Source: an uncultured Clostridia bacterium
Lineage (GTDB): Bacteria; Bacillota; Clostridia; Oscillospirales; Ruminococcaceae
Direction: 5' to 3'
Length of the DNA stretch: 37,204 nt
Assembly (NCBI GenBank): GCA_947629275.1
Contig: CANRDG010000002.1
Location: forward strand, 1-37,204
Shown here: piece after piece, positions 1 through 15,529 of the stretch
How the letters are laid out: the number at the start of each line of letters is the position of its first letter
How positions within the stretch are numbered: the stretch's first letter is position 1
Translations under genes and position numbers: made by a program
The notes under the pieces: generated by a model
Databases searched by the model: none
The model's input: the letters and a program-made list of their open reading frames with translations, nothing else
What the model was told of the DNA's origin: nothing

Positions 1-1169
1 ACGGTTCTGCCGCCCTCACGGATAGCGAAACGAAGACCCTCTTCGATAGCTATCGGCTGGATAAGCTCAACGTCCATTTCAACGTTGTCGCCGGGCATGC
101 ACATTTCCTTGTCAGCAGGAAGGGTGATAACGCCGGTAACATCGGTAGTTCTGAAATAGAACTGCGGTCTGTAGTTGTTGAAGAAAGGAGTATGACGTCC
201 GCCCTCTTCCTTCTTCAGAACGTAAACCTGACCTCTGAACTTGGTGTGGGGGTGAATAGAACCCGGCTTGCAGAGTACCTGTCCTCTTTCGATCTCGGTT
301 CTCTGGATACCACGGAGAAGTGCGCCTATGTTGTCGCCTGCTTCAGCGTAGTCGAGTATCTTTCTGAACATTTCGATACCTGTAACAACGGTTTTCTTTC
401 TCTCGTCGGTAAGACCGATTATCTCAACTTCGTCGCCGTTGTTGAGCTGACCTCTCTCAACTCTGCCGGTAGCAACAGTACCACGACCTGTGATGGTGAA
501 TACTTCCTCAACAGGCATAAGGAACGGAAGATCGGACTTACGGTCGGGAGTAGGAATGAAGCTGTCAACAGCGTCCATAAGCTCAACGATAGGAGCATAT
601 ACGGGATCGGTAGGATCGTTTGAATCGGATTCGAGAGCCTGGAGAGCAGAGCCCTTGATGATAGGAGTATCATCGCCAGGGAATTCATACTTGTCGAGCA
701 GTTCTCTGATATCCATTTCAACGAGTTCGAGAAGTTCGTCGTCGTCAACCTGGTCAGCCTTGTTCATGAATACAACGATTGCAGGAACGCCAACCTGACG
801 AGCGAGCAGTATGTGCTCTCTTGTCTGAGCCATAGGTCCGTCAGAAGCAGCAACAACGAGTATTGCGCCGTCCATCTGAGCAGCGCCGGTGATCATGTTC
901 TTTACATAGTCGGCGTGACCCGGGCAGTCAACGTGAGCATAGTGACGATTCTTGGTCTCATACTCAACGTGAGCGGTGTTAATCGTTATACCTCTTTCTC
1001 TCTCCTCAGGAGCAGAGTCGATGTTGGCATAGTCTTTCTTCTCTGCAAGGCCCTGCATAGCGAGAACCTTTGTGATAGCTGCGGTAAGAGTAGTCTTGCC
1101 GTGGTCAACGTGACCGATAGTACCAATATTAACGTGCGGCTTGGTACGTTCAAATTTTGCCTTTGCCAT
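1..1169 (-). CDS. tuf: Elongation factor Tu, 3' end truncated by window edge
   Basis: Minus-strand translation from CAT at 1167-1169 gives [16 protein letters not shown]..., the EF-Tu N-terminus; AAGGAGG RBS upstream; reading frame open to position 1. Confidence 0.97.
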   Translation of the reverse strand, partial: MAKAKFERTKPHVNIGTIGHVDHGKTTLTAAITKVLAMQGLAEKKDYANIDSAPEERERGITINTAHVEYETKNRHYAHVDCPGHADYVKNMITGAAQMDGAILVVAASDGPMAQTREHILLARQVGVPAIVVFMNKADQVDDDELLELVEMDIRELLDKYEFPGDDTPIIKGSALQALESDSNDPTDPVYAPIVELMDAVDSFIPTPDRKSDLPFLMPVEEVFTITGRGTVATGRVERGQLNNGDEVEIIGLTDERKKTVVTGIEMFRKILDYAEAGDNIGALLRGIQRTEIERGQVLCKPGSIHPHTKFRGQVYVLKKEEGGRHTPFFNNYRPQFYFRTTDVTGVITLPADKEMCMPGDNVEMDVELIQPIAIEEGLRFAIREGGRT

Positions 1170-1228
1170 TGGATTTTCCTCCTTAAATTTCAAGTTTATG
1201 ATCTCTGTCGATAAAATACATTATCTAC

Positions 1229-1257
1229 ATTATAACAGATTGATTTACAAAATGCAA
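1229..1257 (-). promoter_or_regulatory. Putative sigma-A promoter for tuf (TTGCAT-17-TATAAT)
   Basis: Minus strand TTGCAT (1252-1257), 17-nt spacer, TATAAT (1229-1234) in the fusA-tuf gap. Confidence 0.7.
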
Positions 1258-1271
1258 GTCCGAATTGAAAA

Positions 1272-3359
1272 TTATTCTTCGTCGCCCTTATTTCTCGTAG
1301 AGATTATCTTCTCTGCGATGTTCTTAGGAACCTGCGTATAGCTGTGCGGCTCCATAGTATAGTTGCCTCTGCCCTGCGTTTTGGATCTGAGGTCGTTGGA
1401 GTAACCGAACATTTCGGAAAGCGGAACGAGCGAGTCTACCTGCGCCGTGCCGTTGTTTACTTCCTGCCCGAGGATCTGACCACGCCTTGAGTTAAGGTCG
1501 CCTATTACCGTACCCATAAAGTCTTCGGGAACGAATACCGAAACTTTCATTATAGGCTCGAGTATAACGGCTCCGCCCTTTCTCATGGCCTCTTTGAACG
1601 CCATAGAACCTGCGATAGAGAACGCCATTTCGGACGAGTCAACTTCGTGGTAAGAGCCGTCGTAAAGAGTTACCTTTACGTCAACTACCTGATAGCCTGC
1701 CAGAACGCCTGCTTTCATAGCTCCCTGAATACCCTTGTCAACGGCAGGGATATATTCCTTGGGGATAGCGCCGCCGACAACCGAGTTGATGAACTCATAG
1801 CCCTTGCCGGATTCGTTAGGCTCTACCTTGATCTTAACATGACCGTACTGACCTTTACCGCCCGACTGTCTGGCGTACTTGTGGTCAACGTCAGCTAGCT
1901 TGGTTATTGTTTCCTTATAAGCAACCTGAGGCGCGCCTACGTTTGCTTCTACCTTAAATTCACGCAGCATTCTGTCAACGATTATTTCAAGGTGAAGTTC
2001 GCCCATACCTGCAATAATGGTCTGACCTGTTTCTTCGTCTGTCCATGTTCTGAAAGTCGGGTCTTCTTCTGCAAGCTTTGAAAGCGCGATGCCCATTTTC
2101 TCCTGACCTGCTTTTGTCTTAGGCTCTATAGCCAGCTGTATAACAGGCTCAGGGAATTCCATAGATTCAAGGATAACTGGATTTTTCTCGTCACACAGCG
2201 TATCGCCGGTGGTGGTATTTTTCAGACCTACCGCAGCAGCTATATCTCCCGAATAAACTCTTTCGATATCCTTTCTGTGGTTTGAGTGCATCTGAACTAT
2301 ACGTCCTATTCTTTCCTCTTTATCCTTGGTAGCGTTATAAACGCCGCTGCCTGCATCGAGCACGCCCGAATAAACTCTGAAGAAGCACAGTTTACCAACA
2401 AACGGGTCTGTAGCTATCTTGAATGCCAAAGCTGCAAACGGCGCTTCGTCGGAAGACGGTCTTGTGCATTCCTCGCCTGTTTCGGGGTCAACGCCCTTTA
2501 TATCGGGTACATCGGTAGGAGCGGGCATATAGTCGATTATAGCGTCGAGCAGTTTCTGCACGCCCTTGTTTCTGTACGAAGTACCGCAGGTAACGGGTAC
2601 CATTGTATTAGCAATAGTAGATTTTCTTATACAGGTCTTTATCTCATCTATGGAAAGCGTACCCTCTTCAAAGTACTTTTCCATAAGAGCTTCGTCCTGC
2701 TCTGCAACGTGCTCTACCATTTCGTCGTGATACTTCTGAGCGAGTTCTTTCATATCCTCGGGTATCTCTTCAACTCTTATATCCTTGCCGAGGTCATCGT
2801 AATAAACATACGCTTTCATCTCAACGAGGTCTATGATACCTTTGAAAGTATCTTCCGAACCGATAGGGAGCTGTATGGGAACAGCGTTGCATTTCAGTCT
2901 GGTGTGAAGCATTTCAAGAACTCTGTAAAAGTCAGCGCCCATAATGTCCATTTTGTTTACATAGACAAGTCTGGGGACTTTATAGTTATCAGCCTGACGC
3001 CAAACCGTTTCTGTCTGCGGTTCAACACCGCCCTTAGCGCAAAGCACCGTTACCGAACCGTCCAGGACTCTGAGTGAACGTTCAACTTCAACCGTAAAGT
3101 CAACGTGACCCGGGGTATCTATTATGTTCAGTCTGTGACCTTTCCAGTAGCAGGTAGTAGCAGCCGAAGTAATGGTTATACCTCTTTCCTGCTCCTGCTC
3201 CATCCAGTCCATGGTGGCTGCGCCGTCGTGTGTTTCACCTATTTTATGATTGATACCGGTATAAAACAGGATACGTTCGGTAGTAGTAGTCTTACCGGCA
3301 TCGATGTGCGCCATAATACCGATATTTCTGGTATTCTGCAATGAACACTCTCTTGCCAT
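1272..3359 (-). CDS. fusA: Elongation factor G
   Basis: [35 protein letters not shown]...; full-length 695 aa EF-G. Confidence 0.98.
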   Translation of the reverse strand: MARECSLQNTRNIGIMAHIDAGKTTTTERILFYTGINHKIGETHDGAATMDWMEQEQERGITITSAATTCYWKGHRLNIIDTPGHVDFTVEVERSLRVLDGSVTVLCAKGGVEPQTETVWRQADNYKVPRLVYVNKMDIMGADFYRVLEMLHTRLKCNAVPIQLPIGSEDTFKGIIDLVEMKAYVYYDDLGKDIRVEEIPEDMKELAQKYHDEMVEHVAEQDEALMEKYFEEGTLSIDEIKTCIRKSTIANTMVPVTCGTSYRNKGVQKLLDAIIDYMPAPTDVPDIKGVDPETGEECTRPSSDEAPFAALAFKIATDPFVGKLCFFRVYSGVLDAGSGVYNATKDKEERIGRIVQMHSNHRKDIERVYSGDIAAAVGLKNTTTGDTLCDEKNPVILESMEFPEPVIQLAIEPKTKAGQEKMGIALSKLAEEDPTFRTWTDEETGQTIIAGMGELHLEIIVDRMLREFKVEANVGAPQVAYKETITKLADVDHKYARQSGGKGQYGHVKIKVEPNESGKGYEFINSVVGGAIPKEYIPAVDKGIQGAMKAGVLAGYQVVDVKVTLYDGSYHEVDSSEMAFSIAGSMAFKEAMRKGGAVILEPIMKVSVFVPEDFMGTVIGDLNSRRGQILGQEVNNGTAQVDSLVPLSEMFGYSNDLRSKTQGRGNYTMEPHSYTQVPKNIAEKIISTRNKGDEE

Positions 3360-3377
3360 AGTTTCCTCCTGTTTAAA

Positions 3378-3848
3378 TTACCATCTGTAGTGTGCGAAAG
3401 CCTTGTTGGCTTCTGCCATTTTGTGAGTATCCTCACGTTTCTTGACTGAGCCGCCGACGCCGTTAACGGCATCGAGTATCTCGTTGGCCAGTCTTTCTTT
3501 CATTGTCTGCTCGTTTCTCAGACGCGCATACTTGGTTATCCATCTCAGTCCGAGAGTCTGACGTCTTTCGGGACGCACCTCCATAGGTACCTGATATGTT
3601 GCACCGCCTACACGGCGTGCCTTTACCTCAAGGCTGGGCATGATGTTTTCCATTGCTGCCTCAAACATTTCAAGAGCGGGCTTGCCCGACTTTTCCTCAA
3701 CTATCTCGAAAGCACCGTAAACTATCTTCTGTGCAACGCCCTTCTTGCCGTCGAGCATTATGTTGTTTACAAGTCTTGTAACGAGCTTTGAGTTGTATAC
3801 AGGATCGAGCAAAACGTCTCTCTTTGCAACCTTACCTCTTCTAGGCAC
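3378..3848 (-). CDS. rpsG: 30S ribosomal protein S7
   Basis: (V/M)[36 protein letters not shown]...; GTG start at 3848 just after AAGGAGGG. Confidence 0.97.
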   Translation of the reverse strand: MPRRGKVAKRDVLLDPVYNSKLVTRLVNNIMLDGKKGVAQKIVYGAFEIVEEKSGKPALEMFEAAMENIMPSLEVKARRVGGATYQVPMEVRPERRQTLGLRWITKYARLRNEQTMKERLANEILDAVNGVGGSVKKREDTHKMAEANKAFAHYRW

Positions 3849-4033
3849 TATAATTCCCTCCTTCATTAAATGATGAATTCATAGGTACTCGCTCGGCTCC
3901 TCACAGCCTTACGCTGCTTATAGCCGCCCCGTCAGTGCTTGCAGAAGGTCAATATATATCAACATTCCACATTCACTGTGGTCTCCGCGCTTTCACGCGG
4001 CAATGAGTTTCTCATGATATTTCTTTGAGCTTT
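3849..4033 (-). promoter_or_regulatory. Structured rpsL-rpsG intercistronic region with several small hairpins
   Basis: Palindromes ATGAG/CTCAT (4003-4015), CCGCG/CGCGG (3985-4000), CCACA/TGTGG (3967-3981) in a 185-nt gap. Confidence 0.5.
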
Positions 4034-4459
4034 TTACTTGGCTGCTCCTGCCTTGGGTCTCTTTGCGCCGTACTTGGAACGAGCCTGCATTCTCTTGGCA
4101 ACGCCCTGAGCGTCAAGCGTTCCTCTTATGATGTGATAACGCACACCGGGGAGATCCTTTACACGTCCGCCTCTGATAAGAACAACAGAGTGTTCCTGAA
4201 GGTTGTGACCTATACCCGGGATATACGCCGTCACCTCGTTGCCGTTGGTAAGTCTTACTCTGGCAATTTTACGCATAGCAGAGTTAGGCTTTTTCGGCGT
4301 AGCAGTTCTTACCGCTGTGCAAACGCCTCTCTTCTGGGGGCAGCTCTGGTCGATAGCTATCTTCTTCTTTGAGTTGTAGCCCTTCTGGAGTGCGGGGGCG
4401 GTAGACTTTACTGCGAGTACGTCTCTTCCCTTGCGAACCAACTGATTAAAGGTCGGCAT
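4034..4459 (-). CDS. rpsL: 30S ribosomal protein S12
   Basis: [33 protein letters not shown]...[17 protein letters not shown]; internal Met after an RBS chosen over the longer ORF start. Confidence 0.97.
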   Translation of the reverse strand: MPTFNQLVRKGRDVLAVKSTAPALQKGYNSKKKIAIDQSCPQKRGVCTAVRTATPKKPNSAMRKIARVRLTNGNEVTAYIPGIGHNLQEHSVVLIRGGRVKDLPGVRYHIIRGTLDAQGVAKRMQARSKYGAKRPKAGAAK

Positions 4460-4532
4460 AATTTCTCTCCTTTCCTCAAAATTTATGCACACATTACCTA
4501 CAAAAGCAGACAATACGTCAGCATACCCTATT

Positions 4533-4561
4533 ATTATATAATAGTTTTTGGCTTTTGTCAA
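4533..4561 (-). promoter_or_regulatory. Sigma-A promoter for the str operon (TTGACA-17-TATAAT)
   Basis: Minus strand consensus -35 (4556-4561), 17-nt spacer, TATAAT (4533-4538). Confidence 0.85.
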
Positions 4562-4626
4562 TACATTTATTCCCGAAATCCTGCATAAAAATGTAAGTTT
4601 TATTGCCCTTGCCTTGCACAAATACG

Positions 4627-4662
4627 TAAAAAACGGGGCGCTCACCGCACGATGAACGCCCC
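4627..4662 (-). terminator. Intrinsic terminator of rpoBC
   Basis: Minus strand GGGGCGTTCA...TGAGCGCCCC followed by GTTTTTTAC, just after the rpoC stop. Confidence 0.85.
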
Positions 4663-4675
4663 AAAGCATTGTTTA

Positions 4676-8749
<4,074 letters not shown>

Positions 8750-8802
8750 ATTGCGAACCCTCTTTCTGATCTGATCATCGACATCACGTCGTGCTTATGA
8801 TA

Positions 8803-11800
8803 TTATTCTTCGTCAATATCTCCGTCCTGACCGTCGTCTTCGTCTGAAAGGAAATCGTCTTCGTCGTCGTCAACATAATCGTCATCGCCCTCGGCATCGT
8901 CGTATTCTTCAAGTCCGTCGTCGAAATCTTCAAGATCGTCGGCGTCAACGTACTGATCGCCCGTGCCGTCGTCTACAAACGATACTTCATCGCTTATTAC
9001 AGACTCACGCGGAGGAATATCATCGTCGTCAAAGCTCTGCTTTATGTCGATCTCCTCGTTGTTCTCGTCAAGTACCTTCATGTTAAGGCAAAGCGACTGC
9101 ATTTCCTTTATCAGTACCTTGAACGATTCGGGTATGCCGGCCTTAGGCACGTTCTGACCCTTGACTATAGCTTCGTAGGTCTTTACTCTGCCCACGGTAT
9201 CGTCTGATTTTACCGTCAGTATCTCCTGAAGCGTATAAGCCGCGCCGTATGCTTCCAGAGCCCATACTTCCATTTCACCGAATCTTTGTCCGCCGAACTG
9301 AGCTTTACCGCCGAGCGGCTGCTGAGTTACCAGCGAATAAGGTCCTACAGAACGCGCGTGTATCTTATCGTCAACAAGGTGATGGAGTTTAAGATAGTAC
9401 ATATAACCTACAGTTATGCGGTTATCGAACTTTTCGCCCGTTCTTCCGTCGTAAAGCACCGTCTTGCCGTTTTCGGGCAGACCTGCTTCGCGGAAACATT
9501 CTCTTATATCAGCCTCATGCGCGCCGTCAAATACAGGCGTCATGATGTTCCAGCCAAGTTTCTTTGCAGCCATGCCGAGATGTACTTCAAGCACCTGACC
9601 GATATTCATACGCGAAGGAACGCCGAGGGGGTTGAGGCATATATCAAGCGGTGTGCCGTCCTCCAGGAAAGGCATATCCTCCTGCGGCAGTATGCGCGAA
9701 ACAACGCCCTTGTTGCCGTGACGACCCGCCATTTTGTCGCCGACCGATATTTTACGCTTCTGCGCGATATAGCACCTTACCAACTTGTTTACGCCGGGAG
9801 CAAGCTCGTCGCAGTTATCTCTTGTAAATATCTTGACGTCTATAATAACGCCTGCCTCGCCGTGCGGAACTTTAAGAGAGCTGTCTCTTACTTCTCTTGC
9901 TTTCTCGCCGAATACCGCCCTGAGCAGTCTTTCCTCGGCGGTAAGCTCTGTTTCGCCCTTAGGCGTTACCTTACCTACAAGAATATCGCCCGCTCTTACC
10001 TCAGCGCCTATTCTGATTATACCGTTCTCGTCAAGGTCTTTCAGCGCATCGTCGCCGACGTTCGGTATATCTCTTGTTATCTCTTCCGCACCGAGCTTTG
10101 TATCGCGGCATTCTATCTCATATTCTTCGATATGGATAGAAGTATACTTGTCCTGCTTTACAAGGTTCTCGTTCAGCAGAACTGCGTCCTCATAGTTGTA
10201 GCCCTCCCAGGTCATAAAGCCTATAAGGGCATTCTTTCCGAGAGATATCTCACCGTTGCAGGTAGCAGGGCCGTCGGCTATTACCTGATGATCCTCTATC
10301 CTTTCACCCTTGTCAACTATAGGTCTCTGGTTGGTGCAGGTGCCTGCGTTAGATCTCTTGAACTTTATAAGGTCGTATGTGTGCTGTTCGCCGCTGTCCT
10401 CACGAACTACTATCTTGTCCGCGCTTACGCTCTCAACAACGCCTGCCGCGGTAGATACCACCGCAACACCCGAATCAAGGCAAGCTTTATACTCCATGCC
10501 CGTACCGACTATAGGAGCTTCCGTTTTCAGCAGAGGCACTGCCTGCCTTTGCATATTAGAACCCATAAGCGCACGGTTCGCGTCATCGTTTTCCAAAAAC
10601 GGTATCATAGCAGTTGCAACTGATACGACCATCTTCGGCGATACGTCCATGAAGTCTATCTTGTTTTTGTCTATTTCAAGTATCTGGTCGCGGAAACGTC
10701 CCTTTACCTTGTCGTTTGCAAATTTGCCGTCCTCTGTAAGCGGTTCGTTAGCCTGCGCTATCATGTAGTTATCTTCGGTATCGGCTGTCATATAAACAAC
10801 TTCGTCGGTAACTACGCCCGTTTCCTTGTCAACACGGCGGTAAGGCGCTTCGATAAATCCATACTTGTTTATCCTTGCAAACGAAGCAAGATAGGATATA
10901 AGTCCTATGTTAGGGCCTTCGGGAGTCTCTATCGGGCACATTCTTCCGTAGTGGGAATAGTGTACGTCACGAACTTCAAATCCTGCTCTGTCACGAGAAA
11001 GACCGCCGGGACCTAATGCCGAAAGTCTTCTCTTATGCGTAAGCTCCGCAAGAGGGTTTGTCTGATCCATGAACTGCGAAAGCGGCGAAGATCCGAAAAA
11101 TTCCTTTATCGCTGCGGTTATCGGCTTGATGTTTATCAGCGATGCAGGTGTCAGCGAAACGGCGTCCTGCGTCTGAATGTTCATTCTTTCGCGTACTACC
11201 TTTTCCATTCTGGTAAAGCCTATTCTGAACTGATTCTGCAAAAGCTCGCCCACGCATCTTATACGTCTGTTGCCCAGATGGTCTATGTCGTCAACATCGC
11301 CCACGCCGTCTATAAGATTGAGATAATAAGAGATTGAAGCAATAATATCATCTACCGTTATGTGCTTGGGAACAAGATCGTCCGCACGTCTCTTTATCTC
11401 GTCAATAAGCTCGTCCGCTTCAGTGTTTTCAAGTATCTCTTTCAGCACCGGGAACGATACCTTTTCATTTATTCCGTAAGGTTCAAGATCGCCCTCAACA
11501 TAGCCGTTTATATCGACCATGCCGTTGCCTATTATCTTTACTTCCTTGGTCTCGGTCTTCAGTACCAATTCACCTGCGGCGTTGGGGTAGTATTCTTTTA
11601 CTTCAACGTTTACGAACGCCTCCATAACACCTGCCTGCTCTATCTCCTGAGCAAGATTTTTGTCAACGGTGTCGCCTGCATCAGCCATAAGTTCGCCCGT
11701 CATGCTGTTTACAACAGGTCTTGAAAGCGTTTTGCCTGCAAGCCTCTGCGCTATGCCGAGCTTTTTGTTGTACTTGTATCTTCCGAACCTGCAAAGATCG

Positions 11801-12618
11801 TATCTCTTAGCGTCAAAGAACAGATTGTTAAGGTGTGTCTGAGCGCTTTCGACCGTAGGCGGCTCACCCGGGCGAAGCTTTCTGTATATCTCAAGCAAAG
11901 CCTCGTTGCGGAATGTCTCCGAATCTGGATATATCTCGGCATCGCGCTGTAAAATGGTCTGCTCCAGCCTTTCGTCGTTGCCGAAAAGCTCTGCTATCTC
12001 TTCATTCGAGCCATAACCCAGCGCCCTTATAAATACGGTAAGGGGTATCTTTCTGTTTTTGTCTATACGCACCCAAGTGCAGCGGTTGGCGTCCATTTCA
12101 TATTCAAGCCACGCGCCTCTGTTAGGTATTATCTGCGACTTGAACAGATCCGTACCCGACTTATCCTTGTCGCATGAAAAATACACGCCCGGCGAACGCA
12201 CCAGCTGCGATACCACAACACGTTCCGCACCGTTTATAACGAACGTGCCGCTGTCGGTCATCAGAGGGAAATCGCCCATGAAGACTTCCGACTTGATAAG
12301 GCTGCCCGTTTCGGTGTTTCTCAGCTGCGTTTCCACCATAAGCTTTGCGGCATAGGTAACGTCTCTTTCCTTGCACTCTGCTATGGTATACTTCAGCTTG
12401 TCGTCAAAACGGAAGTTTGTAAAGGTAAGCTCAAAAGTGCCGTTATAGTCCGTTATAACAGGCATATCGCGGAATACCTCCCTCAGACCTTCCGTAATAA
12501 ACCAATTGTACGAATTTTTCTGCACTTCGATAAGGTTGGGCATTTCAAGTACCTCGTTGATCTTAGCGAAGCTTTTTCGCACATTCTTGCCAAGTGTTAC
12601 GTCCTTGACATTCACCAT
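8803..12618 (-). CDS. rpoB: DNA-directed RNA polymerase subunit beta
   Basis: [40 protein letters not shown]...; internal Met after AAGGAGTGA RBS chosen over the ORF start at 12678. Confidence 0.97.
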   Translation of the reverse strand: MVNVKDVTLGKNVRKSFAKINEVLEMPNLIEVQKNSYNWFITEGLREVFRDMPVITDYNGTFELTFTNFRFDDKLKYTIAECKERDVTYAAKLMVETQLRNTETGSLIKSEVFMGDFPLMTDSGTFVINGAERVVVSQLVRSPGVYFSCDKDKSGTDLFKSQIIPNRGAWLEYEMDANRCTWVRIDKNRKIPLTVFIRALGYGSNEEIAELFGNDERLEQTILQRDAEIYPDSETFRNEALLEIYRKLRPGEPPTVESAQTHLNNLFFDAKRYDLCRFGRYKYNKKLGIAQRLAGKTLSRPVVNSMTGELMADAGDTVDKNLAQEIEQAGVMEAFVNVEVKEYYPNAAGELVLKTETKEVKIIGNGMVDINGYVEGDLEPYGINEKVSFPVLKEILENTEADELIDEIKRRADDLVPKHITVDDIIASISYYLNLIDGVGDVDDIDHLGNRRIRCVGELLQNQFRIGFTRMEKVVRERMNIQTQDAVSLTPASLINIKPITAAIKEFFGSSPLSQFMDQTNPLAELTHKRRLSALGPGGLSRDRAGFEVRDVHYSHYGRMCPIETPEGPNIGLISYLASFARINKYGFIEAPYRRVDKETGVVTDEVVYMTADTEDNYMIAQANEPLTEDGKFANDKVKGRFRDQILEIDKNKIDFMDVSPKMVVSVATAMIPFLENDDANRALMGSNMQRQAVPLLKTEAPIVGTGMEYKACLDSGVAVVSTAAGVVESVSADKIVVREDSGEQHTYDLIKFKRSNAGTCTNQRPIVDKGERIEDHQVIADGPATCNGEISLGKNALIGFMTWEGYNYEDAVLLNENLVKQDKYTSIHIEEYEIECRDTKLGAEEITRDIPNVGDDALKDLDENGIIRIGAEVRAGDILVGKVTPKGETELTAEERLLRAVFGEKAREVRDSSLKVPHGEAGVIIDVKIFTRDNCDELAPGVNKLVRCYIAQKRKISVGDKMAGRHGNKGVVSRILPQEDMPFLEDGTPLDICLNPLGVPSRMNIGQVLEVHLGMAAKKLGWNIMTPVFDGAHEADIRECFREAGLPENGKTVLYDGRTGEKFDNRITVGYMYYLKLHHLVDDKIHARSVGPYSLVTQQPLGGKAQFGGQRFGEMEVWALEAYGAAYTLQEILTVKSDDTVGRVKTYEAIVKGQNVPKAGIPESFKVLIKEMQSLCLNMKVLDENNEEIDIKQSFDDDDIPPRESVISDEVSFVDDGTGDQYVDADDLEDFDDGLEEYDDAEGDDDYVDDDEDDFLSDEDDGQDGDIDEE

Positions 12619-12710
12619 AGGCTGATCACTCCTTACATTAGATTTATGGTTTAGACCGCGGCATATTTTCCGCCGCATGGTGCTAATTTTCCATTATGAT
12701 ACATTGTACA

Positions 12711-12739
12711 ATTATATAATAATACACATTTCAAGTCAA
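12711..12739 (-). promoter_or_regulatory. Sigma-A promoter for rpoBC (TTGACT-17-TATAAT)
   Basis: Minus strand -35 TTGACT (12734-12739), 17-nt spacer, TATAAT (12711-12716). Confidence 0.8.
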
Positions 12740-12769
12740 GCAAAAAGGCGGGCATTTTCGCCAAAACGG

Positions 12770-12808
12770 CAAAACGACCATATTTCCCCCTCGGAAAGTA
12801 TGGTCGCA
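12770..12808 (-). terminator. Putative intrinsic terminator downstream of the yifB-like gene
   Basis: Minus strand CGACCATA CTTTCC...GGAAA TATGGTCG then TTTTG. Confidence 0.6.
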
Positions 12809-12867
12809 TAGAAATTTTGCACAATCAAGATTTTGTAAAATTTTCGTAAATTGATTATATGATTTTC

Positions 12868-14394
12868 TTAATTCCAGTATTTGCGGTCAAGGCTTCTGTA
12901 CTGAACAGCCTGCGCGATGTGGCTCTTTTCAATAACATCTTTGCCATCCATGTCCGCTATAGTGCGTGCAACTTTCAGTATCCTGTCATACGCTCTTGCC
13001 GAAAGTCCCAGCTTGTCAAACACATTTTTCAAAAGTTCGCTACCGTCGTCCGAAACGGGGCAAACCTCATGCAGAATGTCGGAAGTTATCCGCGCATTGC
13101 AGGTGATGTTAGTTCCCTTGTAACGTCTGTTTTGTATCTCGCGCGCTTTCTGCACCCTTTCGCGAATGGCAGCCGAGCTTTCTTCCTTCGTGGTCGAGGA
13201 AAGGTCTTCGTAATCAACAGGCGCAACTTCTATATGTATGTCAAATCTGTCAAGCACAGGACCGCTTACCTTTGAAAGATAATTCGCCACCTGCTTTTGG
13301 CTGCATATGCATTTTTTCGTCGGGTGACCGTAATAACCGCAGGGGCAGGGGTTCATGGCGGCTATCAGCATTATCGAGCACGGGTACGTTATGCTGCCCG
13401 ATACCCTTGAAATGGTAACTTTCTGATCTTCCAACGGCTGGCGAAGTATCTCCAGCGTCGCACGCGAAAATTCCGCAAGTTCATCTAAAAACAGCAGTCC
13501 GTTGTGCGCGAGCGATATCTCCCCCGGGCGCGGCACCGAGCCTCCTCCGCTTAACCCCGCGGGCGAAATGGTGTGGTGCGGCGAACGAAAAGGTCTTTTA
13601 GTTATCAGCGGCGTTTTGGGGTCAAGTATTCCCGAAATGCTGTGAATATTTGTGGTTTCAATGCTTTCTTCAAAGGTCATTTTCGGCAGTATCGAGGGCA
13701 TACGCTTTGCAAGCATACTTTTGCCTGCGCCCGGCGCGCCCACCATAAGGACGTTATGACCGCCGCACGCAGCTATCTCCAAAGCCTTTTTCGCCGTCTG
13801 CTGACCTTTTACGTCCGCAAAATCAAGGTCGGAATAATAGTCTGTATCCTTTGCCTCGTACTTTTCCATAGGCTTAAGCGCAACTTTACCGCAAAGGTGC
13901 ATAACCAGTTCGCCCAGAGAGCTTACTCCGTACACCTTTATATCTTCAACTACCGATGCTTCAAAAGCATTTGCGGCAGGAACATAAATTTCTGTCATTC
14001 CTATGCTTTTGGCAAGTATGGTCATCGGCAGAACGCCGTTTACGCCCCTTATCTCTCCGCCGAGCGATACCTCGCCTATAAACGCCGACTTTTCCACCCT
14101 GCTCTCGGGGAAAAGCCCCTGCACGGTCATTATTGCCGCCGCTATCGAAAGGTCATGCACCGAGCCCGATTTTTTCACATCGGCAGGCGCAAGGTTTATC
14201 ATTATTCTCTGCTTCGGGAAAGGTATCTGCGTTGAGCGGAACGCGCTTTTTATCCTCTCGCGGCTCTCTTTTACTGCCACGTCCGCAAGACCTACTATAT
14301 CTAAGCTTTCAAGCCCCCTGCTTGCCTCTATCTCAACATACACGGGGTACGCGTTAAGCCCCAGAAGCCCTATGCTGTTTATTTTTGCAAACAC
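12868..14394 (-). CDS. YifB/ComM family Mg chelatase-like AAA+ ATPase
   Basis: MFAKINSIGLLGLNAYPVYVEIEASRGL..., Walker A GAPGAGKSMLAKR, C-terminal MCM-like domain. Confidence 0.93.
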   Translation of the reverse strand: MFAKINSIGLLGLNAYPVYVEIEASRGLESLDIVGLADVAVKESRERIKSAFRSTQIPFPKQRIMINLAPADVKKSGSVHDLSIAAAIMTVQGLFPESRVEKSAFIGEVSLGGEIRGVNGVLPMTILAKSIGMTEIYVPAANAFEASVVEDIKVYGVSSLGELVMHLCGKVALKPMEKYEAKDTDYYSDLDFADVKGQQTAKKALEIAACGGHNVLMVGAPGAGKSMLAKRMPSILPKMTFEESIETTNIHSISGILDPKTPLITKRPFRSPHHTISPAGLSGGGSVPRPGEISLAHNGLLFLDELAEFSRATLEILRQPLEDQKVTISRVSGSITYPCSIMLIAAMNPCPCGYYGHPTKKCICSQKQVANYLSKVSGPVLDRFDIHIEVAPVDYEDLSSTTKEESSAAIRERVQKAREIQNRRYKGTNITCNARITSDILHEVCPVSDDGSELLKNVFDKLGLSARAYDRILKVARTIADMDGKDVIEKSHIAQAVQYRSLDRKYWN

Positions 14395-14400
14395 TGTATC

Positions 14401-15342
14401 TCACTCCGTTTCAGCTATGCTGTTTATCCATTCAAGCACGTCTTTGTAAACCTGCTGCCGTTGTATTTCATTGAGCATCTCGTGCCTGCCGCCATCGTAT
14501 AATTTCAAAGTAACATTGCAGCCGCACGCCAGAAGCTTTTCATACACCTCTTTAACGCCCTCTCCCCAGTTTCCTACGGGGTCTTCACTGCCCGAAAACA
14601 TAAATATCGGCATATCTTTGCGGACACTTACATACCATTCGTCTCTGTTCACATAGCCGCTCAACTTTGACAGATTGAGAAAGCCGTTCAGCGTGAACAT
14701 ATCAACATATTTTTTATCCGAAAGAAATTCTATTATTTTGTCATGGTCGTGTGTCAGCCAGTCAGACTGCGTTTTAGGGTCTGTGATACGCGAATTATAT
14801 TTCCCGAACGCCAAGTTATCAGCCAGCTTGCTGCGGTATCTGCCGCCCTTTGCAGCCACCATAGTCTCAATAAATGCAAGCTGCGCCGTCAGTGCAGGCA
14901 TACCAGTGCCGGTGCCCGAAAATATCGCCGCATCTATCTTAGAGCCGAATTTTACAGCCGCCGCTCGTGCAACAAAACTTCCCATGCTGTGTCCCAGCAT
15001 AATGTACGGCACATGGGGAAAACTTTTTTTACCGATATTCATCATGGTGCGGCAGTCGGTTATCATATCGCGCCAGCCGTTTGCGGTAAAAAAGTACCCC
15101 TTGTCCTCGCTTTTCTTTACCGAATTTCCGTGACCTATATGGTCGCAGCCGAACACCGATATGCCGTTTGAACACAAAAAATCTGCAAATTCCTCGTACC
15201 TTTCAATAAATTCGCTCATACCGTGTACTATCTGCAAAGCCGCCCTAGTCTCTTTCGGCGGCGTGTATATATAATAAGCTATATCAGAAATGCCGTTCGC
15301 GCTTTTAAAGCTGCCCGTAGTCTTTTTGTAACATCTTTCCAT
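14401..15342 (-). CDS. Alpha/beta hydrolase (lysophospholipase/monoacylglycerol lipase-like)
   Basis: LQIVHGMSEFIERYEEFADFL and GHSMGS nucleophile elbow; ATG 15342 follows GGAGGTG. Confidence 0.85.
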   Translation of the reverse strand: MERCYKKTTGSFKSANGISDIAYYIYTPPKETRAALQIVHGMSEFIERYEEFADFLCSNGISVFGCDHIGHGNSVKKSEDKGYFFTANGWRDMITDCRTMMNIGKKSFPHVPYIMLGHSMGSFVARAAAVKFGSKIDAAIFSGTGTGMPALTAQLAFIETMVAAKGGRYRSKLADNLAFGKYNSRITDPKTQSDWLTHDHDKIIEFLSDKKYVDMFTLNGFLNLSKLSGYVNRDEWYVSVRKDMPIFMFSGSEDPVGNWGEGVKEVYEKLLACGCNVTLKLYDGGRHEMLNEIQRQQVYKDVLEWINSIAETE

Positions 15343-15432
15343 AAGCACACCTCCATACATATATATTGTAGCGCATTTTTCGGCATATTACAAGACTTAC
15401 GGAAAAATATCACCCAAAATTTAAAAATCCTC

Positions 15433-15461
15433 TTGCAAGTTTTGAAGATTGCTGTTATAAT
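15433..15461 (+). promoter_or_regulatory. Promoter for the phosphoglucomutase gene (TTGCAA-17-TATAAT)
   Basis: -35 at 15433-15438, -10 at 15456-15461, upstream of the start at 15530. Confidence 0.7.
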
Positions 15462-15529
15462 GTAAATAGGTGTTTTTAACTTAAAGTTCAAAACGGCAGT
15501 GCCGTACTAATAACAGGGAGGCTAATTTT

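Noticed and set aside
192-1214. Several plus-strand ORFs of 100-140 aa
   Set aside because: Antisense to tuf, which reads cleanly on the minus strand through the whole interval
9286-10623. 445-aa plus-strand ORF
   Set aside because: Entirely antisense to rpoB; translation is rich in Tyr/Arg/Val/Leu with no recognisable domain, as expected of a shadow frame of a constrained gene
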